A stretch of DNA of 52,433 nucleotides from NCBI GenBank assembly GCA_018813295.1, contig JAHJBZ010000021.1, positions 1 to 52,433 on the forward strand. Reading direction: 5' to 3'. Source of the stretch: Patescibacteria group bacterium. Lineage in GTDB: Bacteria > Patescibacteriota > Gracilibacteria > UM-FILTER-43-11. Made by a program: the position numbers and the translations under genes. Below the pieces are notes generated by a model. The model worked only from the letters and a program-made list of their open reading frames with translations. It was not told the origin of the DNA and ran no database searches. Every line of letters starts with the position of its first letter. The stretch's first letter is position 1. This document shows, in pieces, positions 1 to 7,521 of the stretch.

Positions 1-1
1 A

Positions 2-244
2 ATTTTTACCGTTTATACCCCTGAGCCAATTACAATGGATAAATTACTGGATGTAAAAGATTATATTCAATACAAAATGGATGAATACAACTCTGTTAAC
101 CGTACGTTATTTGTTTTAAGCAGTCTTGATTACGAGCAGGCCGAGGTAAAAAAGACATATCAATTTGGCGCAATGACTGCTTTGATTGCCTCAATTATTA
201 TTGGACTTGGGGCTTTGTTTATTAGGAGGGAGTTTTTTGTTTAG
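2..244 (+). CDS. C-terminal end of a membrane-anchored protein (partial)
   Basis: The reading frame is open at the left edge of the window, so this is the tail of a longer gene. About 80 residues are visible. They contain a polar, helical stretch, then one hydrophobic segment (around ALIASIIIGLGALFI), then a short basic end, RREFFV. This is the layout of a protein held in the membrane by a C-terminal helix. An internal ATG at 35 is only an apparent start, because the frame continues upstream of it. No family is recognised. It is followed directly by a strong promoter at 259 that serves the next gene. Confidence 0.55.
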   Translation: MFTVYTPEPITMDKLLDVKDYIQYKMDEYNSVNRTLFVLSSLDYEQAEVKKTYQFGAMTALIASIIIGLGALFIRREFFV

Positions 245-258
245 CTTTGGGGTTGCAC

Positions 259-288
259 TTGACATAACACCAATTATTGTCGTATAAT
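259..288 (+). promoter_or_regulatory. Sigma-70-type promoter for the RCC1-repeat lipoprotein
   Basis: TTGACA at 259-264 and TATAAT at 283-288 are both perfect consensus hexamers, separated by 18 bases. Transcription should begin near 295, about 260 bases before the start codon at 556. That leaves a long untranslated leader. Confidence 0.65.
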
Positions 289-294
289 TCAAGT

Positions 295-555
295 CCTTTT
301 TTGCCGATCCCTGATTTTATAATCATCGGTTAGCAATTATGTACCTTAAAATTATTGGTTTTATTATGTTTTGCTTAAAAATATAGATTTTCTATTGTTT
401 TTGAGCTGCATAATTTCTTCGGAGCATTTTTGGGATTTGCATTAGTCCTAAGGATGCTCCGAAGAAACCTCTAGGGTTAGTTCTGCCTTGACGCAACTCG
501 AATGTATCGAGCGAGGCTAGAAAAGATTCTAGAGAAAAAGAAAGGAAAAGGAGCA
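295..555 (+). promoter_or_regulatory. Long structured 5' leader of the RCC1-repeat gene
   Basis: This stretch has no gene but holds several inverted repeats. A perfect 14-bp stem joins 414-427 (TTTCTTCGGAGCAT) to 454-467, with a 26-base loop. CTCTAG at 469-474 can pair with CTAGAG at 529-534. Inside that lies a small hairpin of CTCGA 497-501 with TCGAG 507-511. No U-run follows the 14-bp stem, so it is not a simple terminator. The leader ends with AAGGAAAAGGAG just before ATG 556, a good ribosome binding site and one of few in the window. Regulatory function is inferred, not shown. Confidence 0.4.
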
Positions 556-1533
556 ATGATGATCGGGAGGGCGTTTCATGCCCTGATCTGCCTGAGTAGC
601 CTCCTCTTTGGTGGCTGCTGTATCGACGGGGGGCACGACGACGACGCCCCCTACACCGGTGACGATGATGATGACTCCGCGATGGACGACGATGATGACT
701 CCGCGGATGATGATGACGACACCACGGATAGCTTTTGGACCGATCCCATGATAACCTCCGGCACCTCGTTCGCATGCCATCTTATGAGCAACGGCTTTCC
801 GAGGTGCTGGCCTGCTGAAAGCAGCCCTGCTGACACCCCTTACGGGGTGGGGATTCTCTTCAAGGAGATCTCTGCCGGGCAGTCTTTTGCATGTGGCATA
901 CAGCGGAATGACGAGTTGTACTGCTGGGGGACCAATGCCATGGGTCAGTCCGATCACCCCAGCGGCCGTTTCACCAACGTCACTACTGGCCACTACCATG
1001 GGTGTGCCCTCGAGGAGGAATTTGGCACTCCCACGTGCTGGGGTTGCGAGGAGGAAGAAGCTGACTTCGGTCAGTGTGATGCGCCAGCCACCATGCTGAC
1101 TGACATCAGCGCAAACCGGTGGCACACATGCGGCATCACCGTCACTGGTTCCCCCATCTGCTGGGGTGGCGACAGTTATGGCCAGTCCAGCCCTTCCGAG
1201 GACTTACCTCCACTCATCCAGATCTCAACTGGATGGCGACACACCTGCGCCCTAACTGAGAATGGAACCCCCATCTGCTGGGGCTGTGGGGAAGTGAGCC
1301 ACGGTCAGTGCACCCCCCCGGATGACTCGACCTACGACAAGGTTGTCGCCGGCGGTATTACCACCTGTGGGCTAAAATACGGCTCCAAGGTGGTTTGTTG
1401 GGGTTCCGACAACTATGGTCAGGCCACCCCGCCCGACATAGAGGTATTCATGGATATCTCCGTGGGGTCCTACCACGCTTGCGGGATGAAAGCGGGTGGC
1501 GAGGTCACATGCTGGGGGCTCTACACGCTGTAG
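556..1533 (+). CDS. RCC1-repeat surface lipoprotein, GC-rich (probably acquired)
   Basis: The start at 556 is chosen because AAGGAAAAGGAG lies just upstream and a lipoprotein signal follows: a hydrophobic stretch and the lipobox LFGGC, with Cys near residue 20. Next comes an Asp-rich linker of DDDDDSA-type units. The rest is about seven copies of a roughly 35-residue unit with the pattern H-x-C-x-L/I ... G-x-x-x-C-W-G, the RCC1_2/RCC1-type beta-propeller repeat. The protein should be lipid-anchored at the cell surface with a propeller exposed for binding. Base composition is far more GC-rich than the neighbouring genes, and Asp-linker lipoproteins of this style are known from Deltaproteobacteria/Myxococcota. 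Horizontal transfer is likely, although a misassembled contig is possible. The binding partner is unknown. Confidence 0.8.
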   Translation: MMIGRAFHALICLSSLLFGGCCIDGGHDDDAPYTGDDDDDSAMDDDDDSADDDDDTTDSFWTDPMITSGTSFACHLMSNGFPRCWPAESSPADTPYGVGILFKEISAGQSFACGIQRNDELYCWGTNAMGQSDHPSGRFTNVTTGHYHGCALEEEFGTPTCWGCEEEEADFGQCDAPATMLTDISANRWHTCGITVTGSPICWGGDSYGQSSPSEDLPPLIQISTGWRHTCALTENGTPICWGCGEVSHGQCTPPDDSTYDKVVAGGITTCGLKYGSKVVCWGSDNYGQATPPDIEVFMDISVGSYHACGMKAGGEVTCWGLYTL

Positions 1534-1849
1534 TCGCCGACTCCTCCAATTCCTTTCTTTAACCCAACCAATCGGGGCGTGCAAAAGGAGCGCCCCAAAA
1601 TCCCAGAGCACATAAATACAATTTTTAATTTTAAGTTTTAAATTTTAAATTAATTTCTGTGTTGTGGGGTTATCATAAGCTGGAGCTTGTGGTATCAATA
1701 TGCTAAAAAATTGGAAAAAATGTGAAAAAATTTGAAGAAATTGTGACCAGTAATCAGTTTTTTTCAAATTTTAATCAGCTACAGTCAATTCAGGTTGTGT
1801 GAAAGTATTATAAAACTCATTGTATTTTTTATATTTTTTCGCAGTGAAT
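1534..1849. other. Intergenic stretch with one GC-rich hairpin
   Basis: No gene is visible. GGGGCG at 1574-1579 pairs with CGCCCC at 1591-1596. This could end the transcript of the RCC1-repeat gene, although no U-run follows. The rest is AT-rich, with runs of TTTTAAATT-type sequence and no convincing promoter. Confidence 0.4.
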
Positions 1850-3238
1850 TTAGCTTAGAGTCAGGTAAAGAGTTATCAGCGTTATAACAAATACAATAGG
1901 TGTTATTAAGATGCCTTTTTTTAAGAAATCCCAATATGTGATTTTGATGTTTTTGTTCTTGAGCAGCTTGTGCCACATCAGTCCAGCTAATGCGCCCAGG
2001 AGGGTTAGATTTGCTCCCAGGTTACTTGCAATAACCGTTGCATACGCTGAACCCTCGAGGATATTTGGCGTTACGGCAAAGTTTGGACTGAGTACGGTAT
2101 TTGCCATGAATATCGTCATTGGCTGGTTATTTACAACGTTTGCGAGGATGAATGATGAGATGCCGTTTGCAAATATTCCGGACGAGAGAGTTGTGGATAA
2201 GCTGGAGATAAATGTTGCAAAGTGGTCAACAACTCCTGCTTTATTTAATGCAGCGATCAGGATAAAGAATGAGACAATGAATGGAAGTAATTTCCATGGC
2301 ATGCGATGAAGGGCGGTGTAAAATTCATTACTTTTAATTTCGAGTTCGTGTAATTCGATTAAAGATTCGATTTTATGGCGTGTCATTTTAGCTAGGGGTT
2401 CTGCTTTGGTGAAGTAATAATAGCCGAATGCCAAATCTTCAATTACAAATACGGCTGCAAAAATGGCTGCTGCCTGCCATATTTCTAATCCTATATAAGG
2501 TGCAACGGCAAGTGAAGCGAGGCAAAGCAGTAGTATTGCTGTGGAGAGGAGTGCATCAGCCCAGCCGCGCACGTATGCGTGGCCACGGATGTTGATGGAG
2601 TAGTTTTTGTGGATTGCTTTTTTGAAAAGCAGATAGAGCAGGGCAAAGTTTGTAACCCCTGCCACAATTGTTGGAATAAGCATTACTCTTAAATATTCCA
2701 AAAAGTCGATCTGCAGGGCTGAGGCCATGATTATGTTGGTCGGGTTGCCAACAAGAAGCATCATACTCCATGTATTTGCCGCAAAAAACTCAGCAAAAAG
2801 TAAGTGGATTACATTAATTTTTGCATGCTTACCAACGTAGTAGATTATTGGAGTGAGCGTGAGGATTACAATGTCGTTTGATGTAAAAATTGTGAGGACG
2901 GAGGCAAATATGTAGAAAATGAGGAAGAGTTTTAATCCTGATCCTTTTGCCAAATGAACGAGTTTATATGCAAGCCAGTCAAAAAGTCCCGTCACATCCA
3001 CGCTTAAGCTGACGTAAGCCATGGAGAAAAAAATCACGATTATCTTCCATGGTTCCAATGTGCCCACTCCAATAATTGCCTCCTGCAGTAATTGGAGGTC
3101 AATATGCCTGAGTAACATTAAAAGTATGATCGCTAAAATGGGTGCACGAACCATATCAAGCTTAAAACCCATTATTCTTTGCGGCTTAATTGCAAAGAAT
3201 ATGGAAAGTAGGATAAGTAGAATGATGATGAATGTCAT
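1850..3238 (-). CDS. ArsB/SLC13-superfamily ion permease
   Basis: A 462-residue polytopic inner-membrane protein with about 10-12 hydrophobic segments. Two signatures place it in the ArsB/CitM/NhaD ion transporter superfamily: TSNDIVILTLTPII, close to the ArsB signature, near residue 118, and VGNPTNI near residue 162. A second half-repeat with NQPMTIFMANTVLSPNF mirrors the first, as expected for the inverted-repeat fold. The likely role is anion export or sodium-coupled transport, and the substrate cannot be read from sequence. There is no arsR or arsC nearby, so arsenite export is only one option. It stands alone, 33 bases downstream of dut on the same strand. Confidence 0.8.
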   Translation of the reverse strand: MTFIIILLILLSIFFAIKPQRIMGFKLDMVRAPILAIILLMLLRHIDLQLLQEAIIGVGTLEPWKIIVIFFSMAYVSLSVDVTGLFDWLAYKLVHLAKGSGLKLFLIFYIFASVLTIFTSNDIVILTLTPIIYYVGKHAKINVIHLLFAEFFAANTWSMMLLVGNPTNIIMASALQIDFLEYLRVMLIPTIVAGVTNFALLYLLFKKAIHKNYSINIRGHAYVRGWADALLSTAILLLCLASLAVAPYIGLEIWQAAAIFAAVFVIEDLAFGYYYFTKAEPLAKMTRHKIESLIELHELEIKSNEFYTALHRMPWKLLPFIVSFFILIAALNKAGVVDHFATFISSLSTTLSSGIFANGISSFILANVVNNQPMTIFMANTVLSPNFAVTPNILEGSAYATVIASNLGANLTLLGALAGLMWHKLLKNKNIKITYWDFLKKGILITPIVFVITLITLYLTLS

Positions 3239-3270
3239 ATTTTTGTTTTAGTTCACCTTGAATTTTACCA

Positions 3271-3702
3271 CTAGCTATCCGTACTGCCAAATCCCCCCCT
3301 ACTTTCTTTTTTGATCTGATCCACTTCTTCAAACTCAACACGATCTACCCGCAGGAATAAACCTTGGGCGATTTTTGTGCCTTTGGCGATGGTAACTGGA
3401 TTTTCTGTAAAATTATACATTTGGACTTTTAATTCATCTTCCGGTCCGCAGTAATCCTGATCGATAACGCCTATCCCATGAGGCTTTGCCAGGCCGTGTT
3501 TGCGTGGTGTAGAACTTCTGGATGCCAGAATTAAGGCATATCCTTTTGGAACCTCTACAATTACATTTGCCGGTATTAATTCGATTGCTTTAGGTTCAAT
3601 GGTTATATCTTCTCGTGCAAGTAAATCAAAACCAACCGAACCATCGGTTTCGTAAATTGGGAGAGGGAGGCTTTTATCTATGCGGGTGATTCTAACCTTC
3701 AT
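3271..3702 (-). CDS. dut: dUTP diphosphatase (trimeric dUTPase)
   Basis: A 143-residue cytosolic enzyme that hydrolyses dUTP to dUMP and pyrophosphate, keeping uracil out of DNA and supplying dUMP for thymidylate. All five trimeric dUTPase motifs can be followed in order: DGSVGFDLLA, ASRSSTPRKHGLAKPHG, GVIDQDYCGPEDE, GTKIAQGLFL and the C-terminal ESRGGFGSTD that closes over the substrate. The length is normal for the family. It lies downstream of the rplA operon on the same strand, separated by an AT-rich inverted repeat, and 33 bases upstream of the permease gene. Confidence 0.93.
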   Translation of the reverse strand: MKVRITRIDKSLPLPIYETDGSVGFDLLAREDITIEPKAIELIPANVIVEVPKGYALILASRSSTPRKHGLAKPHGIGVIDQDYCGPEDELKVQMYNFTENPVTIAKGTKIAQGLFLRVDRVEFEEVDQIKKESRGGFGSTDS

Positions 3703-3705
3703 GAT

Positions 3706-3777
3706 TTAAGATTAATCGATTAGCGAATAGTGATTTACGATTTATACAATAGGCAATCTTAAATCTAAAATCGCTAA
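3706..3777. repeat. AT-rich inverted repeat between rplA and dut
   Basis: GATTTAAGATT and its complement AATCTTAAATC flank a short core that also contains TTAGCGA and TCGCTAA. The element fills the whole gap between two genes. It resembles other degenerate palindromes in the gaps at 4570, 6571, 28500 and 29640. It may fold as a terminator for rplA. Confidence 0.5.
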
Positions 3778-4479
3778 TTATAAAGATTTAAGCGTCTCAC
3801 TAACATTCAGCGCAATACCGGGCCCCATTGTGGAGCTGATAGAAATCGATTTTATAAATGTTCCTTTAACTCCAGATGGTTTGGCGTTGCGAATAGTTTT
3901 TAGCAATGTTTTAAGATTATTTTCAAGTTCTTCTTCTTTAAAAGAGGTTTTTCCAAAAACAGTATGCACAATCCCCTGCTTATCATTTCGGTATTCAACG
4001 CGACCAGCCATAAGCTCTTTAATGGTTTTTTCAACATCATCAGTAACAGTTCCTGATTTAGGATTTGGCATTAAGCCTTTTTGACCAAGGATTTTAGCGA
4101 CTTTACTTAAATCTTTCATTACATCTGATGCTGCAACTACTATGTCATAATCAAATTTACCTTTTGAAAACTCGGTAATTAGATCTTCAAGACCGGCGCT
4201 AACAGCCCCCGCAGCTTTTGCAGCTTTAACTTTATCATCGCTTACAACAGCTGCGATTTTAGGCTTTTTACCGGTTCCATGAGGAAGACCGGTTACCCCA
4301 CGAATAGTCTGATCAGCTTTTGTAGGATCAATGTTTAAATTAATGTGAAGTTCCGCAGTTGAATCGAACTTAGTAGAACCTGTTTCTTTTAAAAGCTTGA
4401 TAGCTTCATTAAGCAAATAAAAATCCTTCTCCTTGAGTTTATCAAGGGAACTTCGATAGTTTTTACCTCTTTTAGGCAT
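3778..4479 (-). CDS. rplA: 50S ribosomal protein L1
   Basis: A 233-residue protein of the L1 stalk of the large subunit, which helps release deacylated tRNA from the E site. It carries the typical N-terminal [22 protein letters not shown] and the signature [17 protein letters not shown]. Full length for the family. It is the last gene of the secE-nusG-(unknown)-rplK-rplA block. L1 commonly represses its own operon by binding the mRNA, and the 142-base gap upstream holds a possible folded leader. Neither rplJ nor rplL follows. Their usual place is taken by dut. Confidence 0.97.
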   Translation of the reverse strand: MPKRGKNYRSSLDKLKEKDFYLLNEAIKLLKETGSTKFDSTAELHINLNIDPTKADQTIRGVTGLPHGTGKKPKIAAVVSDDKVKAAKAAGAVSAGLEDLITEFSKGKFDYDIVVAASDVMKDLSKVAKILGQKGLMPNPKSGTVTDDVEKTIKELMAGRVEYRNDKQGIVHTVFGKTSFKEEELENNLKTLLKTIRNAKPSGVKGTFIKSISISSTMGPGIALNVSETLKSL

Positions 4480-4493
4480 AACATTGGTTGTTG

Positions 4494-4550
4494 CGTGGTA
4501 GATCCTTCGAAAATCTCAGGACCGTTGGCGGCTGTCGAGGCCTCCCACAA
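4494..4550 (-). promoter_or_regulatory. Possible structured leader before rplA
   Basis: Read on the minus strand, GTGGGAGG (4541-4548) can pair through GTGG with CCAC (4495-4498), enclosing GC-richer short helices such as the CCTGAG...AAGG hairpin. A GTGGGAGG box in the rplK-rplA gap fits with known L1-type or transcript-processing sites, but the match is by eye only. This segment stands out as GC-rich in an AT-rich gap. Confidence 0.35.
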
Positions 4551-4569
4551 TAATTAAGTTTTAAGCTGT

Positions 4570-4617
4570 AAGTCTTAAGTCTTCAGCTTATTGCTTAGAA
4601 CTTAAGACTTAAGACTT
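4570..4617. repeat. Inverted repeat between rplK and rplA
   Basis: AAGTCTTAAGTCTT (4570-4583) and AAGACTTAAGACTT (4604-4617) are perfect 14-bp arms around a 20-base loop. This is one of the AT-rich gap palindromes seen throughout the window. It lies inside an operon, so it cannot act as a full terminator without starving rplA of transcript. Confidence 0.6.
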
Positions 4618-4621
4618 GAAT

Positions 4622-5044
4622 TTATTCAATAGTAACCCCCATGCTTCGGGCGGTACCGGCGATAATGTTCATAGCATGTTCAACATCGTTTGCATTCAGG
4701 TCTTCCATCTTTTTTTCTGCAATTTCTTTAAGTTTTGCTTTAGGAAGCACTCCAACTTTATCTTTTTGAGGTACTCCGCTCCCCTTTTTTAAATTAATTG
4801 CTTTTTTTATAAGTTCAGCCGCAGGAGCGGTCTTTGTTATATAAGTGAATGATCTGTCTTCATAAACTGTAATAACAACAGGAACGATAGTGTCACCCAT
4901 CTCCTTTGTCTTATCGTTAAAGGCATTACAGAAATCCTGGATATTTAATCCGTGTTGCCCTAGTGCAGGACCAACTGGAGGAGCTGGATTAGCTTTTCCT
5001 GCAGGGATTTGTAATTTGATTAGTGTTAGTACTTTTTTAGCCAC
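4622..5044 (-). CDS. rplK: 50S ribosomal protein L11
   Basis: A 140-residue protein of the GTPase-associated centre of the large subunit, which binds the 1070 region of 23S rRNA and takes part in factor binding. It shows the family hallmarks: [33 protein letters not shown], the PAAELIKKA region and the C-terminal [14 protein letters not shown]. Full length. It sits between the unknown membrane gene at 5085 and rplA, all on one strand. Its leader contains short TTAATAGTTAAAAG-type repeats. Confidence 0.97.
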   Translation of the reverse strand: MAKKVLTLIKLQIPAGKANPAPPVGPALGQHGLNIQDFCNAFNDKTKEMGDTIVPVVITVYEDRSFTYITKTAPAAELIKKAINLKKGSGVPQKDKVGVLPKAKLKEIAEKKMEDLNANDVEHAMNIIAGTARSMGVTIE

Positions 5045-5084
5045 AGTTTTTTATGGTTAATAGTTAAAAGTTAATAGTTAAGAG

Positions 5085-5687
5085 TTATTTTAAGTCCATT
5101 AGTGCGTCGACCATGCTTTTTACGATTCCAAAGTTGTCTTCATTGGCTTTGTTATATTGGAATCCGAATAGGTTATCTCTTATCTGAGTAAGTAAGAAGC
5201 CGGTATTTTCCTGATTTAAGTCGTTGTAAAAGAAGCTATTATATCCGTATTTTGCAGTCTCGTTAATACTGGCAGTGTGTTCCATTTGGTCGGTTAATCT
5301 CATTTTTAAATTCAAATAAGTTAATCTCCCTTGGTTACTCTCTCCTTGAATTTCGTAAATTATAATTTTTTCCTCTTCGGGGCCAGTGGTTAAACGTGAT
5401 TTACTTAGTGTATTTTGGTAAATACGAACATCTGAGAGCGCACTTAAATCAAATTTTTCAAAGATCTGTTGGGTGCGATTACGCTCAATAATTACGTAAT
5501 CAAAAGCTGGATTGGAATTAAGAAAATCTTGAGTTAGATTATTTTCGGTGTCTTCTGCATTTATTACTATATCTATCTGATCATCTGAGTCAGGTAAATC
5601 TATCCCAGATGTATTTATATAGTAGTCAGCAGCAGTAAAAGCAACAATAGCAATCAAAATAACAATGAAAAGTTGAAGTTTTTTCAT
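5085..5687 (-). CDS. Unknown membrane-anchored protein inserted between nusG and rplK
   Basis: A 200-residue protein with an N-terminal hydrophobic helix (LFIVILIAIVAFTAA) after MKKLQ, suggesting a signal anchor. The rest would then lie outside the membrane. The body is mixed alpha/beta with Asn- and Asp-rich stretches and no Cys. No family is recognised. Its place is odd, because nusG and rplK are almost always adjacent. Here this gene starts 3 bases after the nusG stop and is followed by rplK 40 bases on, so it should be co-transcribed with translation genes. It may be a lineage-specific gene captured by the operon. Confidence 0.7.
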   Translation of the reverse strand: MKKLQLFIVILIAIVAFTAADYYINTSGIDLPDSDDQIDIVINAEDTENNLTQDFLNSNPAFDYVIIERNRTQQIFEKFDLSALSDVRIYQNTLSKSRLTTGPEEEKIIIYEIQGESNQGRLTYLNLKMRLTDQMEHTASINETAKYGYNSFFYNDLNQENTGFLLTQIRDNLFGFQYNKANEDNFGIVKSMVDALMDLK

Positions 5688-5690
5688 ATT

Positions 5691-6236
5691 TTACTTCTTT
5701 TTAACTTGAGTAAAATCAAGTTCAATTGGGGTTTCTCTATCAAAAATAGAAACTAATACTTTTACCTTACCTTTTTCAGGATCAACTTTATCAATAATTC
5801 CATCATAATTGGCAAATGGACCGCTATTAATTACCACGTGATCACCAGGTGCAAAATCAATTTTAAACTTAAGATCCTCGCCCCCAACCCTCTTTTTAAT
5901 TATACCGTATTCCTCTGGAGTTACAGGGACTGGAATATTACCAGATCCTACAAAACCAGTTACATTTGGCGTGTTTCTAACAACATACCATGAATCATCC
6001 GTTACAATCATATCCACAAGAACGTATCCCGGGAAAATGCGCTTCTTTTCCTGAACAGGTTCCCCTCTTTTAATTACTATCTGAGTTTCTTTCGGAACGC
6101 GAATATCAAAAATATAATCCTGCATATTCAATGCGTCCGTACGTTGACGAAGTGCTTTTTCAACGGCATCTTCATAACCGGAATACGTATGAAGCACATA
6201 CCAGTTTCGACCCGTTCCTTTAGCTTGTTTTCCCAT
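5691..6236 (-). CDS. nusG: Transcription termination/antitermination factor NusG
   Basis: A 181-residue factor that binds RNA polymerase and links it to Rho or to the ribosome. The N-terminal NGN domain has WYVLHTYSGYEDAVEKAL and the FPGYVLVDM motif. The C-terminal KOW domain has FAPGDHVVINSGPFANYDG. Full length. It lies downstream of secE and upstream of an unknown membrane protein, and is the second gene of the block. No close Shine-Dalgarno sequence is seen. Confidence 0.96.
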   Translation of the reverse strand: MGKQAKGTGRNWYVLHTYSGYEDAVEKALRQRTDALNMQDYIFDIRVPKETQIVIKRGEPVQEKKRIFPGYVLVDMIVTDDSWYVVRNTPNVTGFVGSGNIPVPVTPEEYGIIKKRVGGEDLKFKIDFAPGDHVVINSGPFANYDGIIDKVDPEKGKVKVLVSIFDRETPIELDFTQVKKK

Positions 6237-6297
6237 GAACTAATTAATTAGAAAATTCAAGATATTGCCACGAGGGCAAGAGGGGCAAAATTCAAAA

Positions 6298-6477
6298 TTA
6301 AATTGATAAAAGAGCTTTGTAAGCTATGGCGAAAATTTCATCGATTACACCGAGTACCGCTGCTGCAATTATCATAAAAATAAAAACAATTGTTGTAATT
6401 CGGATAGCTTGTTTTCGTGTTGGCCACGTAACATTATTGAGCTCTTGAATGCTATTTTGAATGTATTTTTTAATCAT
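6298..6477 (-). CDS. secE: Protein translocase subunit SecE
   Basis: A 59-codon gene (start 6475-6477, stop 6298-6300). The product begins MIKKYIQNSIQELNNVTWP, continues TRKQAIRITT, and ends with one hydrophobic helix (VFIFMIIAAAVLGVI). The ELxxVxWPTRxE-type amphipathic helix before a single membrane segment is the SecE/Sec61-gamma signature. SecE clamps the SecY channel of the general secretion machinery. The position directly upstream of nusG is the classical bacterial order. No SecY or SecG is in the window. Confidence 0.92.
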   Translation of the reverse strand: MIKKYIQNSIQELNNVTWPTRKQAIRITTIVFIFMIIAAAVLGVIDEIFAIAYKALLSI

Positions 6478-6570
6478 GTTTTTTGATTACGAATTAAACC
6501 GCTGAATACTCCTAAAAAGCCCGCGACATGAATAGTAGCAAAAAGGCCTTATATTAGCAAGCTTTATTTC

Positions 6571-6622
6571 AAGCTATAAGCTGTAAGCCGTAAGTAATAA
6601 GCTAGCTTACAGCTTATAGCTT
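6571..6622. repeat. 18-bp inverted repeat upstream of secE
   Basis: AAGCTATAAGCTGTAAGC (6571-6588) is matched perfectly by its reverse complement at 6605-6622, around a 16-base loop. It lies between the LOG-like gene and secE, both on the minus strand, where it could end the upstream transcript. The arms are related to the AAGCTGTAAG sequence found in the rplK-rplA gap. Confidence 0.6.
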
Positions 6623-6643
6623 AATCCTTACCGCTTATTAGAA

Positions 6644-7237
6644 TTATTTAGCGCTTTGTATAGCAACAATTCTCTCGTCTTCAAACATTGGAGCCGGGTG
6701 TCTTTCCAGATGATCGATTACTTTTTCAACTAGCTTTTTTGGATCCTCATCAAAGATAATAAAATCTTCCATTTTCCGCTCGCAAATTTCAAGAATATTA
6801 CTAATATGATTAGATACACCGCCTGAGCCTGTTAGTACTCCAATTACTTTTCCTTCATCATAAGCTACCGTAAATTCATTTAGAGTTCCGATTCCGCCTC
6901 CAAGTAATATAATGGCATCTGAACTTCTAATGTTAATAATATCTCGTTCCATTAACCCCATTCCTGTGTAAAGGATTATGTCATAATTTTCATAAGGAGA
7001 TTTATATCTTTCGATATGGGCTTGTTCGCTGAATGCAGGAGAAACCCCCATAGTAACACCGCCTGCCTGTTTAGCCCCATAAGCCGCTTCATCCGGGAGA
7101 CCCGGGCAGGCTCCATTCACTAAAATACAATCAGCTTTAGCGATATAATGACCGATTTCAATGGCCTTACGAATGTTTTCCTGATTTTCGATCATTGGCC
7201 CTTGTGCTGAGCCCATAACACCGATTCTGAATTTCAT
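6644..7237 (-). CDS. LOG-family (lysine-decarboxylase-like) nucleotide-binding protein
   Basis: About 197 residues from the preferred start MKFRIGVMGSAQGPM. An upstream in-frame ATG at 7258 adds only MLNNIIT. It has a Rossmann-like fold with GVMGSAQG near the N-terminus, ILVNGACPGLP in the middle and the signature LLGGGIGTLNEFTVAYD, equivalent to the PGGxGTxxE motif. Characterised LOG members release cytokinin bases from their monophosphates or act on nucleotides. The bacterial TIGR00725-like branch has no firm function. It is a single gene with no obvious operon partner, divergent from the penicillin-binding protein gene. Confidence 0.8.
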   Translation of the reverse strand: MKFRIGVMGSAQGPMIENQENIRKAIEIGHYIAKADCILVNGACPGLPDEAAYGAKQAGGVTMGVSPAFSEQAHIERYKSPYENYDIILYTGMGLMERDIINIRSSDAIILLGGGIGTLNEFTVAYDEGKVIGVLTGSGGVSNHISNILEICERKMEDFIIFDEDPKKLVEKVIDHLERHPAPMFEDERIVAIQSAK

Positions 7238-7399
7238 AGTAATTATATTATTTAACATTTATCATTTAACATTTATCATTTTAGATGGATGTTAGATATT
7301 AAATGATCTTAATATTATAGCATCTTTTTATATAAATATCAAGCTTCTTGATTTTAAAAAATCTGTTAAAATTCCTTAGCAATTGAATAACTTATGAGA

Positions 7400-7460
7400 G
7401 AGCAGGGTTGTACCCTGGTTTCTCAGCTAACAGCCGCCGAACCAGGGTACAACCCTGCTC
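7400..7460. repeat. Long palindromic element, 21-bp perfect arms
   Basis: Arms at 7400-7420 (beginning GAGCAGGGTTGTACCCTG) and 7440-7460 are exact reverse complements around a 19-base loop. Each arm also contains a smaller palindrome, CAGGGT-TGT-ACCCTG. It lies in the promoter region between two divergent genes and is much more GC-rich than its surroundings, as expected for a REP-like element. Confidence 0.7.
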
Positions 7461-7521
7461 CGTCGGAATTAGATCATTATTCGACGTTCGGCGTTCGACA
7501 TTTAATATTTCTTATTAAAAA

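Noticed and set aside
414-467. Integron attC site or mobile-cassette edge
   Set aside because: The arms are a single long stem without the paired R/L boxes and without an integrase nearby. A plain hairpin or repeat explains it better.
529-1125. Long antisense open frames over the RCC1-repeat gene
   Set aside because: GC-rich DNA rarely contains stops on any strand. Only the plus frame shows a signal peptide, a lipobox and repeating motifs.
4480-4621. Ribosomal L10 leader
   Set aside because: No rplJ or rplL follows, and the position between rplK and rplA does not fit. At most it is an L1-type site.
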